Positions 19,897-30,926 are shown, numbered from the stretch's first letter. The stretch: DNA of 64,000 nt from an uncultured Roseicyclus sp. (GCA_947489665.1 CANLEH010000001.1:1646501-1710500), one strand, 5' to 3'. Program-made: numbers and translations. Notes: a model not told the origin generated them from the letters alone.

Positions 19897-20244
19897 ATGC
19901 GGGCAATTGGGCGAGCCGTCACGCTGTCGCTGATCGTCGCGGGCGCGGCACAGGCGCAAGATTGGATTGTGATGAATGGCGCTGAGATCACAGAGGTCCT
20001 GACGGACCGCTCCGTCACCTACGATAACGGCGCTACTCAACGTTTCTTCGCGTCGGGCCGGACGCTTTACACCCATGGGGAGCCGTCCTGGGGCTCCTGG
20101 CGCGTCGAAGGCAATGAATACTGTTCGCTCTGGCCGCCGTCACCTGACTGGGATTGCTATGCGGTGCAAAGCGCCAACCCGGACGGGATCGTGTTCCTTG
20201 ATGATTTCGGTAACCGTTTTGAGGGCCGGATTCATCCGCAATGA
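19897..20244 (+). CDS. Secreted hypothetical protein
   Basis: Signal peptide MRAIGRAVTLSLIVAGAAQAQ. Confidence 0.6.
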   Translation: MRAIGRAVTLSLIVAGAAQAQDWIVMNGAEITEVLTDRSVTYDNGATQRFFASGRTLYTHGEPSWGSWRVEGNEYCSLWPPSPDWDCYAVQSANPDGIVFLDDFGNRFEGRIHPQ

Positions 20245-20648
20245 TTGCACTGACTGATCTTGAAGGGCGCTGGCAGCTTTCGCGCGTGATCGAGGATACC
20301 TATTCGGGCCTGACCGGGCATTTGGAGGGGCAGGCCATCTGGTCCGCCGATGACGACGGGCTGGTGCAGGACGAATCCGGGTTGCTGCACTACGGCGATG
20401 GGCCACCGATGCACGCCACACGCCGCTACCTTTGGCGTGCTGACGGGTCTGATATCGCCGTCTTTTTCGACGATGGTCGACCCTTTCACACCTTGCCTGA
20501 TGCGGGGCGGGAGGCCGTGCACCATTGTGACCCGGATCTCTACCGCGTGACCTACAAGTTCGATTTGCCGGACGGTTTCACGCAAACATGGCGCGTAACC
20601 GGACCCCGTAAGGACGCGGTGCTGACCAGCCGGTTCACCCGGCTTTGA
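20241..20648 (+). CDS. DUF6314-like protein
   Basis: MIALTDLEGRWQLSRVIEDTYSGLTGHLEGQA...YRVTYKFDLPDGFTQTWRVTGPRKDAVLTSRFTR; overlaps upstream gene. Confidence 0.75.
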   Translation: MIALTDLEGRWQLSRVIEDTYSGLTGHLEGQAIWSADDDGLVQDESGLLHYGDGPPMHATRRYLWRADGSDIAVFFDDGRPFHTLPDAGREAVHHCDPDLYRVTYKFDLPDGFTQTWRVTGPRKDAVLTSRFTRL

Positions 20649-20713
20649 GGGAATCCTTGCCTTGGCCGGTCCAAGCCGTGAAGCTTGCTCCATTGAGCTT
20701 AAGGAGTATTCCG

Positions 20714-22102
20714 ATGTCCTTTTTTCGTGCCTTGCCCGTCGCGATCTGCCTTGCCGCGCCAGCCGCCGCGCAAGAAGCCTTTATCTGGCACTACGACGCG
20801 CTTTATCCCATTGATCCGACCGCCACCGAATTGAACCTTGTGGCAACGCAGGATGGATTTGGCCCCGACACGCCGGACGGGCGCTTGCCCGGCGGGCTGA
20901 TCTGGGCCCGGTGCTTTCCCTATATCGACGGCGGGAACGTGAGCCTGCGGTTTGAGGCGTTCCCGGTCTCGGCTTTGGCGGAAGATGCCTACGCGTTCCA
21001 ATTGAACGACGGCGCGGGCACCGTGCTGACCCTGCACGGGCCGCTCATTTCGCGCGGATTAAATGAGCCTACAGGCGGGCTTGAGGTGGTCGTCGACCAT
21101 GACGGGCCCGAGATGGCGATGCTCTCCTCCACGCCCATTCTGACGTACGGGATCGTGGGCTTCACGGATTTTCAATACGCGTTCGATCTGTCGGGAAATC
21201 AGTCCTATGTTGCTGATTTTGCGCAGGATTGCGGTGATCTCACGGAGGTGCTGAACACTCCTCCGCCAGCTCCGGAAGCGCCGGTGGCGCAATCCCTCAC
21301 GCCGGAGCTTGGCGCGGACATATCCGGCCATGTCTGGACCCGGTTCACACAACTCGACCCCGACGACCCGTTCGGCATTTTTGTGAGCATGAGTTACGCC
21401 GTGCCGGACTCTGATGATGTGGTCATCCTCGGCGAGTGTGCAGTCGATGCAGCAGATCCATTTGTTTACCTTCAGGTGACGGCGGATGTTTCCGGGCTGC
21501 AGAATGGCGACCCGGCACAGCTTCGCGTCAGCATCCCCGACGGACGCAGCACAATCCTGGACGGGAACGTCATTGGCGTCGGTGCGGAGTTCGGCGTCGC
21601 CGGCATTGAAGTCACCGCCGAAGTATCGGACCCCGCTTGGCTAGTGATCGCAGGCGACAGGACCGTGCGCTTTGACCGGCCAGAGACGGGCATCGGCCTG
21701 ACGATCACTGGGAACGGCCCCAACACCATCGGTCCATTTCTTGCCGATTGCGCAGAGGTCGGACAGCTGGATGCAGCAAGGCCCGCCGCCCCGAGCGCGC
21801 CGATTGATCCGCAGCCGGGATACCTGGCCTGCGACAATTTCGGGCGCGTCTCGTCGCGCGATACTGGCGCGGCGCAAGTGGTGAATTTTATAAATTCATC
21901 CGACGGCATTCGCATCTTGAACTGGGTCGAGCCCAGTGGCGCGGTCACCGGTGTCACCGCCCTCAACCCCGGTCAGGCAGCAGCCTATACCACCGATCCC
22001 GGCCACATCTGGATGACCATGGATGAAGGGGGAACCTGTATGGAGATGATGCAAATCCCTGCCGGTGTGACGGATTACCGAATGACCGTCCTGGGGCAGT
22101 GA
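20714..22102 (+). CDS. Secreted hypothetical protein
   Basis: Long ORF with signal peptide MSFFRALPVAICLAAPAAAQ; no family recognised. Confidence 0.65.
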   Translation: MSFFRALPVAICLAAPAAAQEAFIWHYDALYPIDPTATELNLVATQDGFGPDTPDGRLPGGLIWARCFPYIDGGNVSLRFEAFPVSALAEDAYAFQLNDGAGTVLTLHGPLISRGLNEPTGGLEVVVDHDGPEMAMLSSTPILTYGIVGFTDFQYAFDLSGNQSYVADFAQDCGDLTEVLNTPPPAPEAPVAQSLTPELGADISGHVWTRFTQLDPDDPFGIFVSMSYAVPDSDDVVILGECAVDAADPFVYLQVTADVSGLQNGDPAQLRVSIPDGRSTILDGNVIGVGAEFGVAGIEVTAEVSDPAWLVIAGDRTVRFDRPETGIGLTITGNGPNTIGPFLADCAEVGQLDAARPAAPSAPIDPQPGYLACDNFGRVSSRDTGAAQVVNFINSSDGIRILNWVEPSGAVTGVTALNPGQAAAYTTDPGHIWMTMDEGGTCMEMMQIPAGVTDYRMTVLGQ

Positions 22103-22140
22103 ACGGTCCTTGATAAGGGACCTTAAGGGCTGCGGTTGGC

Positions 22141-22566
22141 CTAGTCGCCAGCCTCAGCCTCTGCCTTTGAGGCGGCGATCAGACGGTCGGCTTTTTTGCG
22201 CACTAGGACGCTGCGCAAGTCATGCATAGCCAACAACAATCGGTCCGTGACATCTTCCAGATCATCATCGCTCGCGCGGCTCTGTGCCCATTGCGTCGTC
22301 AGGTTCAGGTAGTCGACCGCACGGTGGATGTCGTCAATATCACGCTCATGCAGAACGGCCCGACGCTCTTCCATCCACTCCGCGATAACGCTGTTTTCCT
22401 CGTCGCTCAGAACATGGTCGCCATGGGGTTTGACATTGCCGTTGCGGATGTTCACGACCGCGATTTCGTCCATCTCGATCCGGCGCTGTCGGTTCTCGGT
22501 CGATACCCGAAAAACCGCCGCGCCGTTCTCACGGATGCGGAAGTAATAGTCGGGAAGTTCCGTCAT
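22141..22566 (-). CDS. Hypothetical protein
   Basis: MTELPDYYFRIRENGAAVFRVSTENRQRRIEMDEIAVVNIRNGNVKPHG. Confidence 0.65.
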   Translation of the reverse strand: MTELPDYYFRIRENGAAVFRVSTENRQRRIEMDEIAVVNIRNGNVKPHGDHVLSDEENSVIAEWMEERRAVLHERDIDDIHRAVDYLNLTTQWAQSRASDDDLEDVTDRLLLAMHDLRSVLVRKKADRLIAASKAEAEAGD

Positions 22567-22643
22567 AAGGTGGACCTGCTGCGCACTTTTGTTCTTGGAC
22601 AGGGACCATCCTGCCAAAGTGCGCAGCCGTCAACCCGTGCAGC

Positions 22644-23282
22644 TCAGGGTTTGCGGGCCACAACAAAATGCGATGGCATCTTGCGCGGGTAATCGCCCGT
22701 TTCCACAATTTCAAACCCCGCCTCAGTGATCATGCGCTCCAAAGTGCTGACCTTGAAGAACTGCACATCAGAGGGCGCCTTCCCAAACAGGCGCAACGCA
22801 CCCACCGCGGGCCCAAGGAACCAGCGCTTCCCCGCCATGCACGGCGTTTTTGAGATGAAGCGCCCACCGGATGGAAGCTGTGCGTAGACTTGGCGGATCG
22901 CCGCTTCGGGGTCAGCCAGGAGATGCAGCAGATTGAAAGCCAGGATTGCGTCGAACGGACCATCAAGGCCGGGATCACCGATCACACCCTGAACGGGTGC
23001 CACGTTCGAGATGCCAGCATCCCAGACCTTTTCCTTTCCGATCGCGATCATCTCAGCCGAGATGTCGGATGCGGTGATATGTGCCACCTCCGACGCGAGC
23101 AAAAGTGCGGTCGATGAGGTGCCGCACCCCATCTCCAACACACGGTCAGTGGCGTGCAAGTGCAGCCGGGTGCGCGCCAGGGAGGCCTCATACGCTTCCA
23201 TATCGCTGATCTTGCTTTGCGCGTACTTTCGGGCGGCGCCGTCCCAAAAGGCGGCATCGGTTGTTTGTGTCATGGCAGTCAT
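22644..23282 (-). CDS. Class I SAM-dependent methyltransferase
   Basis: DRVLEMGCGTSSTALLLASEVAHITASDISAEMI. Confidence 0.88.
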   Translation of the reverse strand: MTAMTQTTDAAFWDGAARKYAQSKISDMEAYEASLARTRLHLHATDRVLEMGCGTSSTALLLASEVAHITASDISAEMIAIGKEKVWDAGISNVAPVQGVIGDPGLDGPFDAILAFNLLHLLADPEAAIRQVYAQLPSGGRFISKTPCMAGKRWFLGPAVGALRLFGKAPSDVQFFKVSTLERMITEAGFEIVETGDYPRKMPSHFVVARKP

Positions 23283-23350
23283 TCCAGCCTCCTAAGCATG
23301 TGCCTTGGGTATACGGCACCGAGGTTTCAAACGAAATTGCATGAGATCTA

Positions 23351-24259
23351 ATGTGTGTTATGCATCTGTGTATGAATTGGGATGCGATCAGCTTTGATTG
23401 GAATCAGGCCCGGGCCTTCCTGGCCACGGCAGAGGAAGGCAGCCTGTCGGGTGCCGCGCGGGTCCTGCATACGACCCAGCCCACGGTCGGGCGGCAGGTC
23501 TCGGCGTTGGAGGCCGCTTTGGGCGTTGCCCTGTTTGAGCGCGTCGGCCGCGGTCTGGCACTGACACCATCCGGCGCGGAGGTGCTGGAGGAGGTGCGTG
23601 CGATGGGCGATACGGCGGCGCGCGTGTCGCTGGTGGCGGCCGGTCGCAATGACACCGTCGCGGGCAAGGTCGCGATCAGCGTGTCGGATATGATGGCGAT
23701 CCATGTCATGCCGGACATTCTGGGTGCTTTGGCCAAGGCAGAGCCGGAATTGGAAATCGAGTTGATCGTGACCAACGATATTTCGGACCTGTTGCGGCGC
23801 GAGGCCGATATTGCCGTGCGCCACATGGCGCCGACCGAGCCCGAATTGATTGGACGAGAGCTCACGGGCAGCAAGGCGCGGTTCTATGCCAGCGAAGGGT
23901 TCGTCCAACGTCACGGAAATCCCCGCACAATGGCGGACGCGCAGGACATGCCCTTCATCGGCTTTGGGCCGCCTGAAGATATGGCCCGTGAATTGGGGCT
24001 GCGCGGGATCAACCTGCCCGCCGGGTCAGGGCGGCTTTACTCCAAGACCATATTCGCCGCTTGGCAAATGGTCTGCGCCGGTTTGGGAATTGGGATCATG
24101 GCCGATGACATCGCTGCCCGAAGCTCAGGCATCGTGCCGGTCCTTGCGGAGGAGGAGGTGATGCCCGTCGATTTGTGGATCGTCACCCACCGCGAATTGC
24201 GCCATTCCCGCCGTATTCGCCTGGTTTGGGAGACCTTGCTGGAGCGGCTCGGCGGCTAG
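23351..24259 (+). CDS. LysR-family transcriptional regulator (start uncertain)
   Basis: WNQARAFLATAEEGSLSGAARVLHTTQPTVGRQVSALEAALGVALFER. Confidence 0.92.
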   Translation: MCVMHLCMNWDAISFDWNQARAFLATAEEGSLSGAARVLHTTQPTVGRQVSALEAALGVALFERVGRGLALTPSGAEVLEEVRAMGDTAARVSLVAAGRNDTVAGKVAISVSDMMAIHVMPDILGALAKAEPELEIELIVTNDISDLLRREADIAVRHMAPTEPELIGRELTGSKARFYASEGFVQRHGNPRTMADAQDMPFIGFGPPEDMARELGLRGINLPAGSGRLYSKTIFAAWQMVCAGLGIGIMADDIAARSSGIVPVLAEEEVMPVDLWIVTHRELRHSRRIRLVWETLLERLGG

Positions 24260-25014
24260 TCTCGCATCGGCGCAAGGCCGCGCACGATCCAGCGTTGCGC
24301 CACGATGAAAACCACCAGCGGCGGAAGCATGGCGACCGCCGCGAGCGCCAGTGAGGGTGGGGAGCCGATCCGCAGGAGCGCCAGCCCGCTGACCACAGTG
24401 GCCCGATCCGGCAGGGAAGGGGACGCCACCAGTGGCCAAAGGTACTGGTTCCAACCCAGCACGAAAAAGAACGCCAGAAGCGCTGCAATCGCCGGCAGGC
24501 AAAGAGGCAGATAGATGTCCCGCATCGCCCGCAGCGGGCCAGCGCCATCGAGGCGGGCGGCCTCAAGAATTTCGGGCGGCATCTGTTTGATCTGCGCGCG
24601 CAAGATCAGGGTGCCGAGGCCGGTGGCCGTCACGGGCAGGATCAGGCCGGTATAGCTGTTCAGCAGCCCCAGCGCGTCGGTGACGAGGATCGTGGGCAAG
24701 AGGCGGCTTTCGATGGGCAGGAACAGCGGCAAAAGCAGCAGCGCCATAAGGCCCGATGCATAAGGGATACGAAAAAGCGACAGCGCGTAGGCGGCGAGGA
24801 ACGAGACCGTTGTTTTGACCAGCGCGACGCCCGTGGCGATGGCCAGGGACGTGCCGAGCATCTGGGCGAGCGACGGGCGATGGGGTTGGTCGGCGAGAAG
24901 GGGCGTGATGGCGTTGGTGGAAAAACCCGCGCTCAGGACAAGCGCCAGCGGTGCCAGCATCACGACGCAGCCGAGGATCAAGATCAGATGGTCAGTGAGG
25001 CGCGCGCGGGGCAT
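24256..25014 (-). CDS. ABC transporter permease, UgpE/MalG-like (orphan)
   Basis: EILEAARLDGAGPLRAMRDIYLPLCLPAIAALLAF (EAA loop); multi-TM. Confidence 0.88.
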   Translation of the reverse strand: MPRARLTDHLILILGCVVMLAPLALVLSAGFSTNAITPLLADQPHRPSLAQMLGTSLAIATGVALVKTTVSFLAAYALSLFRIPYASGLMALLLLPLFLPIESRLLPTILVTDALGLLNSYTGLILPVTATGLGTLILRAQIKQMPPEILEAARLDGAGPLRAMRDIYLPLCLPAIAALLAFFFVLGWNQYLWPLVASPSLPDRATVVSGLALLRIGSPPSLALAAVAMLPPLVVFIVAQRWIVRGLAPMRD

Positions 25015-25060
25015 GGGATCGGCCTATAGGGAGGCGGGGCGGGGAACAAGGTTCTCAAGG

Positions 25061-25078
25061 TTGATCACGCGTGATCAA
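25061..25078. promoter_or_regulatory. Perfect 18-bp palindrome, candidate operator
   Basis: TTGATCACGCGTGATCAA, 47 bp upstream of the permease start; central CG as in LacI-family operators. Confidence 0.5.
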
Positions 25079-25241
25079 GTGGGCTTCTTGAGCGGAAAAT
25101 AAGCAAAATCAATAGCTTGAGATTTCTGATATTTCTATGTTTCTAGAAATGTCCGCAACATGGTTAACGGGGCTTTTTCGTCAGGCGATTGATGTTTTTC
25201 GTCGCCATGGCGGCCCCGCGCGGATGATCCGCCGTCTTCTG

Positions 25242-25796
25242 TCAGGGGCGCTCACCCGGCCCGAGGATCCGATCCATCAGTCCCGTCAAGGCGCCGCCAG
25301 TCCCATCGTGCCCACGCGCTTGCAGATCGTCGAGGCCGAGAAACGCACCGTAAAACAGCACGGAGAGGGCGCGGGGTTGTCCGCATGCCTCCAGAAGGTC
25401 GGCGGTGTAGTCGATGCGCTTGCCGTCGATGTCAGTCACAGCCTTCGCAACATGCGCATCATGCAGCGACCAGGCGCGGATTGCGGGCTCGATCAGCAAT
25501 CCGCCGAACCGGTCAGGCGCGCCATCATTGGCGATTTCCGCGAGGGCGCGGAGTTTGCCCTCTGCCGTTGGGATATCTGCCAACTCCTCGACGATGCCGG
25601 TGAACGCCTTGTCCTGCCAAAGCGACAACATCGCGGCGTGGTAAGCGGGGACGTCCTTGAAGTGGTGGTAAAAGCTGCCTTTCGTCGTCTTCAGGCGGCG
25701 CGCCAAGGCCTCGGCCTTCAGCGCCTGAGGCCCGGTTTCGGCGAGCGCGCGGAAGCCTGTGGCGACCCAATCCTCTTTGGTGAGACGATTTGACAT
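25242..25796 (-). CDS. TetR-family transcriptional regulator
   Basis: MSNRLTKEDWVATGFRALAETGPQALKAEALARRLKTTKGSFYHHFKDVPAY. Confidence 0.92.
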   Translation of the reverse strand: MSNRLTKEDWVATGFRALAETGPQALKAEALARRLKTTKGSFYHHFKDVPAYHAAMLSLWQDKAFTGIVEELADIPTAEGKLRALAEIANDGAPDRFGGLLIEPAIRAWSLHDAHVAKAVTDIDGKRIDYTADLLEACGQPRALSVLFYGAFLGLDDLQARGHDGTGGALTGLMDRILGPGERP

Positions 25797-25803
25797 GCCC
25801 TTA

Positions 25804-25858
25804 CCATACGGCTGCGTATTGTTTTGCGCAATGAGATGCTCCATACGGTAGCGTATGG
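25804..25858. promoter_or_regulatory. Two tandem palindromic operators in divergent TetR/membrane-protein promoter
   Basis: CCATACG-GCTG-CGTATTG (25804-25821) and CCATACG-GTAG-CGTATGG (25841-25858). Confidence 0.75.
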
Positions 25859-25878
25859 AATCAATCGGAGGATGTCTC

Positions 25879-26307
25879 ATGGATCAGAAACGCATGAACC
25901 CTGGCTACGCGATTGCGGGCGGATTGTTCGTGGCAACGGCGGCGATCCACGCCTTTGTGGGCGGGCCGGAAGTGAATGCGCCGGTGCAGGGCAGTGGGCT
26001 GGACCCACTGGTCCGCGCGGTGTCGGCGGTGGTGTGGCACGCGCTTACGGCGTTGTTCGTGGTGTTCGGCGGCGCGCTGTTTTGGGCGGCCTGGCACGGC
26101 GCGCGTGCGCTGGTGTTCACGGTGTTGGCGGTGAATGTGGCGTTTATCGGGTTGTTTTTGGCGATTGGGATCGCCGCTTTGGGAACGGTTTGGCCGATGC
26201 CGCAATGGGTGCTGTTTGGGGTGATCTCGGGCGTGATGATCTTGGGCTTGCGGGCGGAGCGGGCGCAGGCTTGGGACGCGGGCCAGCCGGTGCGCGGTAG
26301 GTGTTGA
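25879..26307 (+). CDS. Four-TM membrane protein, probably controlled by the adjacent TetR
   Basis: MDQKRMNPGYAIAGGLFVATAAIHAFVGGPEV...; hydrophobic helices; divergent to TetR. Confidence 0.75.
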   Translation: MDQKRMNPGYAIAGGLFVATAAIHAFVGGPEVNAPVQGSGLDPLVRAVSAVVWHALTALFVVFGGALFWAAWHGARALVFTVLAVNVAFIGLFLAIGIAALGTVWPMPQWVLFGVISGVMILGLRAERAQAWDAGQPVRGRC

Positions 26308-26355
26308 ACACCCACCCCGGATTGCGCAGGGTGTTCGCCAACAGGAGGGCGGCGT

Positions 26356-26817
26356 ATGAAGACACTACGGAAGCTAATGGCGAGTGCGTTCCTTGCTCTG
26401 TCCTGCGCTTTTCCCGCTGTGCCACAGGACCTGACGGGAGCGATCTGGTCGGTCTGCGGCTATGATGGGCAATACACCTGGCACGACACGCGGTTGGTCT
26501 TTGAAACGCAGGCCCCCGGGTCGCCCGGTTGGGCGGTGTCGGGCTATTTTGACTGGCAAAGTTCTGGCGGCCATTCGGGGCGGGAGCGGTTCAACGGCAC
26601 ACTCGCGCCCAACGGTGCGCTGACGCTTTTGGGTCATTCGCTGGAGGGTGGTGCAAGCATTGTGACCTCGCGCTATCTTGCAAATGTCTCAGACGATGGG
26701 ACGACGATTGTCGAAGGCGTCTGGCTTGACGGTGTGCCGGGCATCTGGGCGGCTGTGCGTGATGGCGGGGCTGGAACGGCGGAGGGGCTGTGCGATGCGG
26801 CGGCGCAGCTTTCGTGA
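26356..26817 (+). CDS. Secreted hypothetical protein
   Basis: Signal peptide MKTLRKLMASAFLALSCAFPAVPQ. Confidence 0.6.
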   Translation: MKTLRKLMASAFLALSCAFPAVPQDLTGAIWSVCGYDGQYTWHDTRLVFETQAPGSPGWAVSGYFDWQSSGGHSGRERFNGTLAPNGALTLLGHSLEGGASIVTSRYLANVSDDGTTIVEGVWLDGVPGIWAAVRDGGAGTAEGLCDAAAQLS

Positions 26818-27269
26818 GCGCTACCAAGCTGTCTGAAACATTAGGCAGTGTTGCGGCTTGTATTGCCGTAGGTGCCTGTTCGCCCGCGCAAATGCGCATG
26901 GCCCCACAGAACGACGAAGCTCTGCTCGGTTTCCGTCACGAGATTCGGGTTGTCGCTGGAACAACGTGCAGTTTCTTGGAAGACGGGACGCCTTTGGTGT
27001 TCGGCGGGCCGGTGTGCAATACGCTCGATCGAAGCACTTACGCTTTGGCCTACTATGGTGTCGTGCCCGATCTTGAGCAGCCAGATGAGGTGCGGGCACT
27101 TATTGAGGTTGCGCGAGATGTTTGTGAGGCGAGTGGCTTCGATCTGGCTCACGAAGGTTTAACCGCCATTGCCATCGCGAATGATGCAACATTGATGGTC
27201 GAGTTTTGTGTGCCTAGCGATGTGACCCTGCCCCATTTTTCACAGGCTGGAGATCGGGTGCCGCGTTAG
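26814..27269 (+). CDS. Putative lipoprotein, hypothetical
   Basis: GTG start overlapping upstream stop (GTGA); lipobox-like IAVGAC. Confidence 0.5.
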   Translation: MSATKLSETLGSVAACIAVGACSPAQMRMAPQNDEALLGFRHEIRVVAGTTCSFLEDGTPLVFGGPVCNTLDRSTYALAYYGVVPDLEQPDEVRALIEVARDVCEASGFDLAHEGLTAIAIANDATLMVEFCVPSDVTLPHFSQAGDRVPR

Positions 27270-27290
27270 CAGCACCCGCCTTGAGAAAGC

Positions 27291-28532
<1,242 letters not shown>

Positions 28533-28598
28533 CTATATGAACATGGGCACTGATACGGGCGTGCCTGCACGCATTCAAGCTATCTAAAGGACATTGTC

Positions 28599-28997
28599 AT
28601 GGGCGATCTGTCGCTATCCCCCGATTGGTTTGACGCCGAAACCACCACGTTCGGCGACCGCGTCACCGGTGCGCGCGAAGCGGCGGGGCTGGGGCAGGCG
28701 GAACTGGCCAAACGCCTTGGTGTGAAGGTCAAGACCGTGCGCGGCTGGGAGAATGACCAGAACGAGCCACGGGCCAACAAGCTGTCTATGCTTGCGGGTA
28801 TTCTGGGCGTGTCGATGATGTGGCTGTTGAGCGGGCAGGGGGAGGGGTTGGATAGCCCCGAAGAGATGGAGCCGGTGGACGAAGATATGGAGCGGCTGTT
28901 GCTGGACATTCGCCAGATGCGGCAGGAACAGACGCAACTGGCCGAACGGATGGGACGGTTGGAGAAGCGCCTGCGGACGGCGCTGGCGGGCGCATGA
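28599..28997 (+). CDS. XRE-family helix-turn-helix regulator
   Basis: REAAGLGQAELAKRLGVKVKTVRGWENDQNEPRANKLSMLAGILGVS. Confidence 0.9.
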   Translation: MGDLSLSPDWFDAETTTFGDRVTGAREAAGLGQAELAKRLGVKVKTVRGWENDQNEPRANKLSMLAGILGVSMMWLLSGQGEGLDSPEEMEPVDEDMERLLLDIRQMRQEQTQLAERMGRLEKRLRTALAGA

Positions 28998-29269
28998 GCG
29001 AGACACCGGAGATCCGACTGAAGCGGCTGCGCATGCGGGCCTGGCATCGGGGTATCAAGGAGATGGACCTGATCCTGGGCGGATGGGCGGATCGTTTTCT
29101 GGCAGACGCGGATGCTAAGACCGTAGATGCGTTCGAGGTTGTCCTCGCTGAGGCGGACCATGACCTTTATCAGTGGGTCTCGGGGCAGGTTGATCCGCCT
29201 GCGGCCCTGGCGCCTATGATCGCGCGTCTGGCACGCGACATGCGGCCAACTCTGGGCCAAGGCGCCTGA
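28994..29269 (+). CDS. sdhE: Succinate dehydrogenase assembly factor 2 family (SdhE/DUF339)
   Basis: RLKRLRMRAWHRGIKEMDLILGGWADRFL...; 4-nt overlap with upstream gene. Confidence 0.85.
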   Translation: MSETPEIRLKRLRMRAWHRGIKEMDLILGGWADRFLADADAKTVDAFEVVLAEADHDLYQWVSGQVDPPAALAPMIARLARDMRPTLGQGA

Positions 29270-29354
29270 TTTCAAAAGATTTTTCCCGCTTAACGGAATT
29301 TTTTCGTTTTTCACCGAATCTTGGGCGAAAGCAGTGATTGCGGAGCCTAAAATC

Positions 29355-29852
29355 ATGAGTATGCACGCGCCCCTCGCGACGCCCGCCCAGACCGGTATTC
29401 TGGGGGCGTATCTGGAATCCCTCTCGATGGTGGAGCGCCTGCATCGGCTGCTTCTCGACGTCATCAAGGATGAATTCGAACGCCTCGGGATCCTCGACAT
29501 CAACGCCGTCCAAGCGTTGCTTTTGTTCAATATCGGTGAAAACGAAGTTACGGCTGGCGAGTTGAAGTCGCGTGGCTATTACCAGGGCTCAAATGTCAGC
29601 TACAACCTCAAGAAGCTGGTCGACATGGGCTATATGCACCATCAGCGATGCGAGATTGATCGCCGTTCGGTTCGGGTGCGGCTGACCGAAAAGGGACGGA
29701 ATGTGCGAGACACGGTGGACCTTCTGTTCGCCCGCCATTCCGAAAGCCTGGAGAAGCATGGCGTGATCGATGCAGACGGGTTTGACCGCCTGAACCATTC
29801 GCTGAAGCGTATGGAGCGGTTCTGGACCGATCAGATTCGCTACATCTACTGA
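29355..29852 (+). CDS. ldtR: MarR-family regulator LdtR-like
   Basis: LDINAVQALLLFNIGENEVTAGELKSRGYYQGSNVSYNLKKLVDMGYMHHQRCEIDRRSVRVRLTEKG. Confidence 0.85.
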   Translation: MSMHAPLATPAQTGILGAYLESLSMVERLHRLLLDVIKDEFERLGILDINAVQALLLFNIGENEVTAGELKSRGYYQGSNVSYNLKKLVDMGYMHHQRCEIDRRSVRVRLTEKGRNVRDTVDLLFARHSESLEKHGVIDADGFDRLNHSLKRMERFWTDQIRYIY

Positions 29853-30326
29853 ACGCTTTGTCGGGCCAGAATGCGCCTGCGATTTCAGGTCGGGGCCATG
29901 GCGAACTCTGCCCATTGCTTGGCTAAGGCGATTTGAGAGCGTGTTCTTTTGGATGAGAGCGCATTTGGTGGAAGAGAGCGGGTGGTCGAAGGTGCGCCGG
30001 TTCCCTTCCAGGCTGATCAGGGTTGGCGACGCAAAGCTGATCTGTTGGTCCTGGTCTCCAAGCCTTATTGGTGGATGTCTTCGCGGATTGGCTGACCAAG
30101 TCAGCTGCGCAAATGGTGGTGCGGATTGTGAAGCGCGCTGACCGGTTTGGCTTGGGCGCGGGTTAATAGCTGTGTCGTCACGCAGAGTGCTTAAGTTGCA
30201 GGCTAAAAGTCGCCTCAAAGAAGGTGTTGGCGCGTGTCGTCTCAGCCAAAGGCCGGGTGAGGGCAGTACGGCGTCCAAATCAAGATGAGTAGTGAGCCCA
30301 CCAATTCGTTTGCGTCTTGGGACGGC

Positions 30327-30926
30327 TCAGTTTGTCTCGATCTCGGAAAGATCAGGCAATTCGGGAAGGGTATAGCCCAACTCAGCCAATGCGGGGCGCA
30401 CCTGATTTTCAAGTGATCTGCGCACAATCGGCCCACGGAAGTGCAAAACCACGATCCCATCGGCATTGATGAAGAATGTCTCTGGCATCGCGATCACGCC
30501 CCAATCCCGGCCATTGACGGCTGTCGGGTCAGCGCCGATCAAAGCATAGGGGTTTCCGAGTTCGTCCAGAAAGCTGAGTGCCTGAACCTCTCGATCGCGA
30601 TAATTGACGCCGTAAAGCGGCACGCCGGCCTCGGCCAAGTCCGTCAGGGTCGGATGCTCGGCCCGGCATGGCGGGCACCACGAGGCGAAGAAATTCAGAA
30701 TGACCAACTCTTCCCCTTCCAACGCCTCCCGCGTCAGAAGTGGGGTGTCGCCAAGGGCCACAAGGTCCAGCGGTGGGGCCGCATTGCCCTGTTGTGCAGA
30801 GGGAAGGGCGGTTGTGTCGACACCCGCGCTCAGATCATCGCTGTTATTTGCCAATTGCCATCCGGCAACGCCGAAAAAGGCAGTTGTCAGCGCCAGAGGC
30901 AGAACCATGAGCCAATTGATCTTCAT
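30327..30926 (-). CDS. ccmG: Thiol:disulfide interchange protein, DsbE/CcmG
   Basis: VILNFFASWCPPCRAEHP; next to ccmC/ccmB/ccmA. Confidence 0.92.
   Translation of the reverse strand: MKINWLMVLPLALTTAFFGVAGWQLANNSDDLSAGVDTTALPSAQQGNAAPPLDLVALGDTPLLTREALEGEELVILNFFASWCPPCRAEHPTLTDLAEAGVPLYGVNYRDREVQALSFLDELGNPYALIGADPTAVNGRDWGVIAMPETFFINADGIVVLHFRGPIVRRSLENQVRPALAELGYTLPELPDLSEIETN

Noticed and set aside
25061-25078. Palindrome TTGATCACGCGTGATCAA considered as an FNR/FnrL box
   Set aside because: FNR sites are TTGAT-N4-ATCAA; here the half-sites are separated by 8 nt, so a LacI-type or other operator is more plausible
25137-25793. Plus-strand ORF 25137..25793 opposite the TetR gene
   Set aside because: TetR HTH on the minus strand is clear; the plus-strand product has no recognisable features
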